Below are positions 53,355 to 63,100 of a stretch of 64,000 bases of DNA, in pieces. Within the stretch, counting starts at the first letter, position 1. Each line of letters begins with the position of its first letter. Under the pieces are notes generated by a model. The model searched no databases. It was given only the letters and a program-made list of their open reading frames with translations, and was not told the origin of the DNA. Both the position numbers and the translations under genes were made by a program. Source of the stretch: Chryseobacterium rhizosphaerae (GTDB taxonomy: Bacteria; Bacteroidota; Bacteroidia; Flavobacteriales; Weeksellaceae); assembly GCF_003385455.1 (NCBI RefSeq), contig NZ_QNUF01000016.1, positions 1-64,000 on the forward strand, written 5' to 3'.

Positions 53355-56300
53355 TATAGCATTGTTACTGGCTACTGGTATTGTAGTCAGAAAAAAGGGA
53401 AAAAATAAATTTGGACAATCTTATGAATTATTACCTACAGAGAATAATAAGTACCAAATGACGTATGAAGGAAGGATTAGCGAGTTTGATATATCATTTG
53501 AAAACTCAAAAAAAAGATACCAATATATATCTTATGAGAATTTATTAGAAGGGGATAAGAAAATATATAAATTTAAATCTTTTGGTGGTTTTTGTACTGA
53601 TGAAAAATATGCAAAATATAAAAATTATTCTATTAGTTTAGAAGAGTTTATGCAAGCTGATGGATGGTTTGATACAAACTTTGAATTAGCTCAAATTGGA
53701 GATTTAATAACCATAGAGATGTTGGATTTCTCAAATCCCAATAAATACTATAGACAAAAAGTATATACTTTCAATATCGATAATACGAATATTGATTTTA
53801 CAAATCCATTGGAATTTCCAGCTAATACAATCCCTCTAGAAGAATCTATTAATCTTCTTAATACAGATTCAGGTAAATTTTATACCAAAAATATATTGCA
53901 ACTGAATAATATTTCAGAGAAGGAGGATTATGTAAAAACATTAACATACATCTGTTTCAGAATCTCTTTTATAAATAGCGAAATTTTAGAGACTATCGCA
54001 ATGAAATCTGTAGCAGCAATTAAAAACGCATTTGTACAAAAATATGTGAATAATGATCCAACATTATATAATAAGCTCGAGAAAATCGATGTATTAGTTG
54101 GAGGTTTATTAAAAGATTGGGGTTTTATTGGAAATGTTGAAGCTACTTATTTATTTGAAAATAAGCCAATCACATATGTTAATTCTTATTTTAAATCTTT
54201 GGCAAACTTTCATAATGTATTAAAATCTGCTAGTGAACTTAAATATTTTCCTTATGATCAATATGGAAATCCTAAAAATTTTCAAGGGCAAAATCTTACA
54301 AATGATATGCTAGATGATGAAAATGGAAATACAATTCATGTTTCTCAAGAAGAAAAAGATAAAAAAGATAGTGAAAGAAGGATTTTATATCTTTTAAATT
54401 ACATTGGGACAGATGGACTAGGTGTATTCAGTTATGATCAGCGATTGAACTTATTAAAGGAGATAATAAGAAAAAGTAGTATAAAACAAGAACCGATTAA
54501 CGATGTAAGTCAAAATAATGTTATTAAACTTATAAATACATTTGTCAACACAGTTGAGAGCAATCAATTTTTAGATTTTTTATTAGAAACTGAAAATAAA
54601 ACCAACACAAATTTTGAACTTCTATATAATAAATTAGATGATGGTAGATTAGAACGTTATCCAATTATATCATGGTTTGTGAATGAAGCAACTAATCGAA
54701 AATATTTTGTTTATACAGTTTATAATATCTGGAAAATTTCAAAGTATAATTTGTATTATGATTCTACGGGAGGCTCTGGAAGCTTAGATGGCGTAAATCC
54801 TAACTCTTTTTTCCTTAATGAAGGAAAAAAATATTATCCGAAATTTAATAGTGCAGGAAAACTATTAAAAGGAAGTAATCCAGTATTGGAATTTTCCATA
54901 TCAAAAGTAGATGAAGGAGGTTCCTCTTATTTTCAAATACTTAATTCTTCAAATTCCTATAAACCAAAAAAAGAATTTGAAAAAGAGATAATTACAATAA
55001 ATTATGTAGAAAAAGGTTTTGTTTCAGTACCTACTTCTCAAGGAACTTATACATCTTTCTTTGAAGCAGCAGAAAAAGAATATGGGAGATATCACTTATA
55101 CCAACCTATTTCTTTATTAGGATATGAAGCAGATTTAGACTTGGACGTTCCTAGCCTAGTGCCAATACCTGCTTTTTTATTTTATTACGCTGAAGATTAT
55201 AATACGTTAAAAGATTTTGATGCAGCTGTTTCTTTTACAATACAGGTAACTGTAGATTTAGCATTGTTTTATTTTACTGGTGGCGCATCAGCCTTAAAAC
55301 ATCTTTCTTATCTAAAGTATATTTATAATTTTAGAAAAGGGGCTGTAGCAGCAGACGCTATTTTATTTTGGCGTGGCATTGATGTGGGGGCTGAAGTGGT
55401 AGGAGTTACCTCGGGTGTTCTAACTGCTTATTTTGATTATCAATCGGTTGTAGATAACAATCCATCATTAAAAGATCTATATAAGAAGTTAAGTAACTTC
55501 TTTTTAATTCTAACTTTAGGAACAGCGGGAGGAGCTACCTTTGCAAGAACAAAAACAGTAAAGGCGGCGGACGATATCTTAGAAGAAATGGCTCGGCTAA
55601 ATAATCTTAATCCACCTGTGAATCATAATCTACCTGCAAATATTATAGATGTAATTGTAGCAATTGGAAATATTGATCAAAAAATTACATTGATGTATAA
55701 TAAAATTGTAGGGTTGGATTTAAATGGGGTAGCCAATAGTGTTGTAAATAAGTATAATTTAACTAATTTATCAAGAACAGAAAGGTATCAGTTTTATAAT
55801 GACTTTTTTAAATTGGAAGGTAAAGATAATTGGATCAAAATGAATAATAATGATGCCGAATTTATTGATATATGGAAAAATGTTGAATTGAAATCATTCC
55901 GAAAAAATATCTGGTTTTTGGAAAATACAAGTTTAATGAAAAATTCTAGTGAACTGAATGACGAGATCTTTGTTGGAGTAGCTGAAAGAACACCAAAAAA
56001 AGGTATAACAAATCCAGTTAATGTGAATGACTATAGTTATAAAGGTAAAGGAATTCACCATAAAGATGGTTTAAGAATAAATGATCCAAATAGTTTAGGG
56101 GAGATTGTAGGCACAGAAAACTATATAGGAAAAGGATTTTATGAAGCAAAAATAAGAGTTTGGAATGCTCATCTAGGAAACTGGAAAATGAAAAAAGAGT
56201 TAAGTACCTTTTTTCCAGATAATTGGTCAAGGCAGAGAATACATGAAGAGTTAGCAATTGCCTTTAACAATAAGAAATTTGGGGGTGGTAATGCTTATGA

Positions 56301-56382
56301 TGGAAAGATGTCGAATGGTATCAAAGTTAGATTTCATATTGATAATGGAGTAATCAGATCAGCATATCCAAATTTTAAGTAA
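53347..56382 (+). CDS. Polymorphic toxin with C-terminal bacterial EndoU-type RNase domain
   Basis: 1011 residues from ATG 53347. No signal peptide. Long Asn/Lys/Tyr-rich region (1-600); a hydrophobic helical segment (about 635-745, 'VTVDLALFYFTGGASALKHL') typical of pre-toxin regions; and a C-terminal domain (about 875-1011). This has 'GKGIHHKDG' (H904/H905), 'YEAKIRVW', 'STFFPDNWSRQRIHEEL' and the final 'GVIRSAYP', matching the bacterial EndoU (PF14436) pattern used by CdiA-type toxins against tRNA. A His usually placed before 'xxGE' upstream of the HH pair is not evident (here 'EIFVGVAE'). A candidate immunity gene follows 21 nt later. Very AT-rich. Confidence 0.78.
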   Translation: MSDIALLLATGIVVRKKGKNKFGQSYELLPTENNKYQMTYEGRISEFDISFENSKKRYQYISYENLLEGDKKIYKFKSFGGFCTDEKYAKYKNYSISLEEFMQADGWFDTNFELAQIGDLITIEMLDFSNPNKYYRQKVYTFNIDNTNIDFTNPLEFPANTIPLEESINLLNTDSGKFYTKNILQLNNISEKEDYVKTLTYICFRISFINSEILETIAMKSVAAIKNAFVQKYVNNDPTLYNKLEKIDVLVGGLLKDWGFIGNVEATYLFENKPITYVNSYFKSLANFHNVLKSASELKYFPYDQYGNPKNFQGQNLTNDMLDDENGNTIHVSQEEKDKKDSERRILYLLNYIGTDGLGVFSYDQRLNLLKEIIRKSSIKQEPINDVSQNNVIKLINTFVNTVESNQFLDFLLETENKTNTNFELLYNKLDDGRLERYPIISWFVNEATNRKYFVYTVYNIWKISKYNLYYDSTGGSGSLDGVNPNSFFLNEGKKYYPKFNSAGKLLKGSNPVLEFSISKVDEGGSSYFQILNSSNSYKPKKEFEKEIITINYVEKGFVSVPTSQGTYTSFFEAAEKEYGRYHLYQPISLLGYEADLDLDVPSLVPIPAFLFYYAEDYNTLKDFDAAVSFTIQVTVDLALFYFTGGASALKHLSYLKYIYNFRKGAVAADAILFWRGIDVGAEVVGVTSGVLTAYFDYQSVVDNNPSLKDLYKKLSNFFLILTLGTAGGATFARTKTVKAADDILEEMARLNNLNPPVNHNLPANIIDVIVAIGNIDQKITLMYNKIVGLDLNGVANSVVNKYNLTNLSRTERYQFYNDFFKLEGKDNWIKMNNNDAEFIDIWKNVELKSFRKNIWFLENTSLMKNSSELNDEIFVGVAERTPKKGITNPVNVNDYSYKGKGIHHKDGLRINDPNSLGEIVGTENYIGKGFYEAKIRVWNAHLGNWKMKKELSTFFPDNWSRQRIHEELAIAFNNKKFGGGNAYDGKMSNGIKVRFHIDNGVIRSAYPNFK

Positions 56383-56403
56383 ATTTAAAAAATAATTAAA
56401 AAT

Positions 56404-56781
56404 ATGAATCAGAATATAATTAATCAATACAGTATATCTTTTCAAAATAGAGTTGATAACTGGGATATATTCGGAAAAGAAATAAATAAAATAATTACTA
56501 CTAACAATAAATATTTGACTTCTTTTTTAATTAGTTGGAATTCGGTTGAACAAATAAATAATTCATTATTGCCTGATATTAATCAAGCATTGATAAGTCC
56601 TAATATAGAAGTTGATAGTGATTCTGCAACTGTAGATATTATAATGTTTAATAATTTAGTAGATTTTTATGATGATAGTAATGGTTATGTTAATAGTATT
56701 CCATTACAAGACTTTAAGGAAATTGTAACAGGATGGAGAGATTTCTTAAAGACACTTCCTTTAGGTGGCTCAAAGGTATAA
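56404..56781 (+). CDS. Candidate immunity protein for the EndoU toxin
   Basis: 125 residues, acidic and Asn-rich, cytosolic ('NQALISPNIEVDSDSATVDIIMFNNLVDFYDDSNGYV'). It starts 21 nt after the toxin stop, on the same strand, with the same very low G+C (14 of 60 bases are G or C at 56521-56580). Size, charge, position and composition are those of a polymorphic-toxin immunity protein. I do not recognise a named immunity family, so the role is inferred from context. Confidence 0.7.
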   Translation: MNQNIINQYSISFQNRVDNWDIFGKEINKIITTNNKYLTSFLISWNSVEQINNSLLPDINQALISPNIEVDSDSATVDIIMFNNLVDFYDDSNGYVNSIPLQDFKEIVTGWRDFLKTLPLGGSKV

Positions 56782-57161
56782 TCTTTTAGAGTATATTACT
56801 TCTTATATATTAATTCTAATTATTAGGTTTTTAATTTTTAAATAATGCAGAATGGAATGATAATATGATGAGTTAGTGTATATATTATTGGAAGACTCAT
56901 AAAGATTGTTCTCTTTATTGAAAAATTTAAAAAATGAACTAACTGAACATTTTACAAAAACAAACATTAGAATTCCCCAAAATTCTTCGAGGTTCTATAC
57001 TCACACTCTTACAGAACTAAAAATTCTACCATTCTAAGGTTCTTCGCAACCAAAAGATTCTAGAGAAAATATAGTATTGTGGCCAGTTAAAGCAATCCAA
57101 CTGCTTTCGCTAGGAGCTTTGTATTTAAAGTTCCGGCCACCCCAAACACAAAATTATTTTT
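56782..57161. other. 380-bp non-coding region with structured leader
   Basis: No ORF of note. The left half is very AT-rich, like the toxin cassette; the right half returns to resident composition. It contains short ATTCT and GGTTCT repetitions (about 56970-57065) and a nested inverted-repeat leader just before the giant gene. It probably marks the right border of the swapped cassette. Confidence 0.5.
57079..57140 (+). promoter_or_regulatory. Nested inverted repeats in the leader of the giant gene
   Basis: Outer arms GTGGCC (57079-57084) and GGCCAC (57135-57140) enclose an inner hairpin AAAGCA (57089-57094) / TGCTTT (57102-57107) with a 7-nt loop. It lies 21 bp before the ATG at 57162 and could be a cis-acting RNA structure. 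Not a known riboswitch to me. Confidence 0.35.
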
Positions 57162-60100
57162 ATGTCAAATCAAACACCGGTAACACACAGGTATTACCCG
57201 AGGTTATCCTCTGTGGTTACACAAGACGACATCCCGGACATTCTGGGATTCTTAAAACCGGGGATTACGAACCTCCTCGATAAAATCTATTATAAAGATT
57301 TACAATATAGTAAAGGGCCGAAAGGAGATTCGGCGTTTTACAGCTTATCTGTCGTTTCCAAGAGAATCGATATTGAAATTCCGGGGACCGGGATTTCATT
57401 AGTCCTGAACGGAACAGATGACACTGCCATCTCCGCATTTCCGATTACCGTTGAATACCAATGGAAGATTCTGGCGTATTTACACTACTTCAGCTTAGGA
57501 AACTTTTCCTTTGAACCTCAGCAGATCTTCGAGGTAGCACTGAGAGTGCTCAATGTAACGGAAGAACAGGCCATCGCGCACTTTGTGAATACATTTGTCA
57601 AACCTGTTAATCAGAATACGACACCTCTGATGCAGTTTGTCAGTGATATTAATGCTGCACATGGTTTAGGGCTTGAGACAGTAACGGATACGACTACAGT
57701 AACACAAATTGTAGAAGATATCTACACAAAATCAAATAATAAATATGCCTCGCTTGTAGCTTTTGCAACCTATTTGCTTTCCAACAACCTTCAGGATACA
57801 GCGGAAAAGGTAAAAACCTTTTTCAAAGCTTTAATGCCACAGGATATTGATGAGTTCATCAAGGAAGTGGTCATTCCGAAATTTAAGGCAACACTGATGC
57901 TGTCAGCAGCCATCGAATTTCCGAGAAGCATTTTAAAACCGGTAAATCCGCTCAAGCACCCGACTGCTCCTCTAGAAGTAATAGAGGATGAAAATGAGAA
58001 AGTAAGCATGAGTTTTGGAGAAGCTTTATTCTATGCGGATACGGAGAAAGGTTTCGGATATAATATGGACCTGGTACTGAATATGAACCATCCTGCTCAG
58101 ATTGGAAATACAGGTTTTGTGATCGATATCCACAACCTGAAAATTGACCTGAGTAAAACGGAAAATATTGCAGAAGCCGATGCAGACGGAAGACCCAAGG
58201 AATTTATGGGCGTGTATATGGAATACACCGAAATTTTCCTTCCGAAAAAATGGTTTAAAAAGAAAGATCCTGCAGTAGACAAAAAACAGACCATTGGTAT
58301 TTCAGCGAATCATATGCTGATCGGAACCGGAGGACTCTCCGGAAATATTTCCATTAAGCCTACCTATGCTGTTAAAACAGTGGGAACACAGACACAGGTC
58401 GTAGACTATTTCAGTGAATTTTTTACACTTAGATATCAAAATCTAAAAGTAAAATCAATGTCTGATTCCACAGAACATGCCATTGCCGATAAAGGTGCAC
58501 TGATTACCTTTATGAACGGACTGGACTCTCCGTCTCAGCTTAAGTTTGTATATCCGATGGGACTGACAACAGCGGCTGGAGATTACAGGGAATTTCAGAA
58601 AGAAGAAGATTATTATAAATTCCTGGCTAGCCTATCACTAGACAGTCTTGGCGAGAAAGACCGTACATTATGGTTCGACCTTGGAAAAGACCCTGAAAAA
58701 GCATGGGAATTAGGATTCAGCCATTTTGATATTGATTTCCACCAGGGACAGGTCGTGCGTTCATCACTGGAAGCGGGGTTGAAAATCAAGAAATTTAAAT
58801 TGTATGATGGTACTACAGACCTGATTATTAAAGTGAACGGAGAATGGGAAAGTAAAGAGAATTTCAAGCTTTCTGCTGCCTTCCTTCCATTTGGTCTTCC
58901 ACTGAACCTTTTCGATATCCTTACCTTCAACTTACAAAGAATAGAAATTGGTAAGAAAAATGACAACTTCTTTATTGAAGCAGATACTAAAATTACCTTC
59001 CCTACAGGTTCATTTGGAGAAAAACTCTTAGGAGAAGAAGGAATTGATCTGCCGGCAGTCCGCTATTACGCCAGCGGTAAATTTGAAATTGCCGGTGGAA
59101 GTTCTATCATTCCGATCAACCTTCACCTGAATTTAGGACCTGTACGTATGGCAGTAACAGCTATCCATATAGGGACTATACAGCGAATGTATAAGGATAA
59201 AATGCGTACTTATAATTATATCGGATTTGATGGTGGAATCAATATCAACCCATTAGGTCTTGATGTAAGAGGTAATGGTGTTAAATATTATTATACCGCT
59301 GATAACGATGAATACGGTGGAAGTAAAGACGACTATTTCCATATCTCCACCTTAGAAGTTGATTTGGTGATTCCAGGATCGGCAAGTGCAAGTGCTGCCG
59401 TAGCGATTATTAAAGGAGCGCTTACTATTCCAGAGCCTGGTGTTTCAACAGAATACAGAGGGAAAGTTTCCCTTCAGTTGCCGAAAATGAATATTTCCGG
59501 TTCTGCAGAAATGGCTTTCGACCCTAAATATCCGGGATTCCTGGTAGACGCAAGCGTTGAACTTCCGTTTGTCATTCCATTAGGTTCGTTTGGTATTTTC
59601 GGATTCAGAGGATTAATAGGATACCGATATATTGCCCATAAGGAAGCAATCGGAATGACCGAAAATGATACCTGGTACGACTATTATGTACATCCGCAGC
59701 GAGGAATCAACACGGATAAATTTATCGGACCGCAGCATACTCAGCAATATAGTGCACCATTCTCCTTTGGTGCGGGGGCTTCCCTGGCTACCTTAGACGG
59801 ACGTCTTGCCTCATTACGTGCCATGGTATTGCTTTCAGTACCAAGTATGTTCGCCATTGATGCCGGATTAACGATCATCAGTGAGCGTCTCGGACTTACC
59901 GAAGATGACCCTAAAGTTCCGCCATTCTATGCATTCGTTATCGTAGGTGACAATTCACTTGAAATTGGAGCAGGAGGTAACTTCCAGCTTAACAAAAATA
60001 ACGGGTCATTCATTGACATTAAGGCTGAAGTGCAGATGGGCTTCTTCTTTAAAAATCAAAGACCATGGTATGTCAATTTCGGAACAAGGGATAAACCGAT

Positions 60101-63100
60101 CAGGGCCAGCTTGTTTAAAGATTCTGTGAATATCAAGGCTGAATCTTATCTGATGATTGCAGCTAAAGGAATTGAAGCCGGAGCAAGGGTAGATTTTAAC
60201 CTGAACCTGATTATTGTAAAAGTTTTTGCGGCTATTGAAGTAGGAGCCCATATCAGTTTCGAAAGACCTCAGGTAGGAGGATACATTTACGTGGAAGGAG
60301 GAGCAGAGATCAACCTTTATATTGTAAGTGTTGCCTTATTTATCTCGATCTATTTCAGAGTGGAACTTATATTCCCGTTCCTGATCCTGGCAGAATTTAA
60401 ATTCGAACTCAAAATCAAACTGGCGATCTTTAAAATTAAACTTAAAGTTCATTTAAGTATTAAATGGGAGAAAGGGGAAAATCAAGTAAATACCGATGCT
60501 GTACCACCTCTTACTTACAAATCAGACAGCCCGGAAATCGATTATCCGAAAGAAGAGCGATTGAAAAATGCCGTAAAAGGGGTTCATATGTTGACCAACG
60601 AGACATTTGACCTTCCTGTCGTTCAGGTTTTCAATGCACCGGAGCCATCCATTAAAGATGATGATAAACTGCCAACGATTCCATTGGATACCTACATCGA
60701 TATTAAAATTGAAAAAGGACTTATTCCAACGCCGGTTGCAGGTGAGAAAATTGGAGGACATACCAGCGGAGCAACTGAATTTACAGATCTTATCCCGCCT
60801 CAGAAAACTCAGCCGGGAGGACATGTACTTCGTCAAGTGAAACACCAGTATTCCATTGAAGATGTAGAGATTAAGATTCTAAATCAACAGCAAAACGGAT
60901 GGAATAAATATAATCCTTACAGAGCAGTATTGACTAATGATGAAGCAAACAGCATCGCTAATATTGATAAATTCAAATTAGGATTCTGGCAGAAAATCAA
61001 TGATAAGTATGACACGATCAGAATTTTGGCGTCTACACCATTCTCATTCTTAGATTCTGCACAGCCGGGATGGTTTATTCCTGAACAGTATGGAATTACG
61101 GCTTCTTCATTATTCTGTACACAAACTGAGCCTGTATGGCATGAGTCTAATGTACTGGATAAAACAGTAGGAACGGTATATTACCAGCCGGCGGGAGCGC
61201 CGTTTAACTTCATTAATGGGGCTTATTACAATCTCTTAGGAACGGTATCAGATGCTACGGATTATATGGCTGTTTCGAATGCTTCCAATCCACATAATTA
61301 TGCGAAGTCATTGAAGATCACCAATGGAAATACCATGGTTGTTCTTCTTCCGGAAGCCTCTGCTAAAGTAAGATTATTACTTTCTACAATGGCAAGTACG
61401 GTGACGATCAGATATTATAAAGATGTATTCTCTACTGCCATTTATCAGAACTATGCTATAATTGATGAGGTAACGAAGACAAAAGCAGAATTAGGAGCAG
61501 AGCTGATGTATGATGCAGCTAATTTCGGAGGACAGTATGTAAGTAAGATTGAAATTATTCCATACAACGCCAATCAACAGGAGATTGATGATATCAATGC
61601 ACAAATAGATCTGATTTGGGCGAATGCTACAGCCAACACGACAGGTGAGGTATCCAGCGTAGTTCTTTCTCCAACGCAACAGGCTGAATACGATAAGCTT
61701 GTCGAAATAATGAAGGAATTGAAAGCCGGAGGATGTACCACTGCTCAGTGCAACGAACTGGACTTTGATGTGATGCATGTTGAAAATGGATATAACGGTG
61801 CTTTCGGATCAGGTATTGTAAACTTTGGACTGTCTAACGTAGCCACTAAGTGGGCAGATTATGAAACACAATATATGATGGTAACAGGAGATACTCCGCC
61901 ATATGTTGACTTTAATACCCATTCTGTGATCTTCTTGTTTTTACCTGACAGCCCTCTTGCTCAATTTATCAAGCATAATAGTGTTGTATCGAAAATTACA
62001 GACAAAGCCGATGGTATTGATATCTGCTATTCAAGTGATTATCCGAAAGAGAGTACCAACAAAGTAGCGATCATTAAAGTGAGTAAGACCACTCAGAAGC
62101 CTCTTAATCTGAAGTTTACCCCTGATTGCGGTTGTGATGCAAAACCAGAACCTTGTACAAAAGATGTGAGACTTTGTGATTTCCTTGCAGGGCTTATGTA
62201 TAATCTTAAACAGTGTGTTCAATATCATGGAGTAGATGATGTAAGCGAACTGAGGTATAATATGAAGTGTTTCTTAATCTTCATCGATGCGATCAATAGT
62301 TTTGATAAAGAGTTCCCACAATATAACCTGGTTCAGGGTATTGGATATGTAAGAGCACATTTAAAGAAACTGACTGACTATCTTAATACTGAAGGATCCA
62401 CATTATCAGGAGCACTCCAGTTAACAGAACAGATTCGTGAAATTATCTTTAATCTTGGAAACTGTGGATGTGGTGATGACGATGATAGCGGAAATACAGT
62501 TACCCAATGCTATACTTTATTCCATAGAGTGAACTGGATGACTGTTACAGACTACGAATATCAGCAGACGATTCCGTCACAACCAGCCATACAGGCAGAT
62601 ATGGGACTGATGCAGGAAGCGATGAGTAAAGTGATACAGCCGGTTTGGAGACCTAACAGTGTCTATTACATCAATCTTAAACTGAAAGATAATGTGAACG
62701 GAGATACACCAAAGATTATTGACTATTACTTTGCCTTTAAAACAGCAGGGCCTATCGGACATTTTGAAAAGAAAAATGAGAAATATATCGAATACCTTAA
62801 AGATGCCAATGGAAATCTGACAGATAAGAAGAAAAATGCAGATGAATACCCAATTACCACTCTGAAATCATATATCGATATGAAAAAATCATATCCGAAT
62901 GCAGACGGAGATCTTCTGATGGCAAAACCATTATTCTATGGTAACGAGCAGTGTAAAATAGAATTTTTCTTTACCAAGCCTTATATCTATAATATGCTTA
63001 AAACATGGCCTGCCCATACAGGAATGGGAGTTAAGGAGATCATTGGAAGTATTAATATCATGATTAAAGATCCTGTAACTAATGTTAGTCTTGAATATCC

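Noticed and set aside
57077-57283. Small ORF of 68 codons at the start of the giant gene
   Set aside because: It lies in another frame, overlaps the giant gene and its structured leader, and lacks support.
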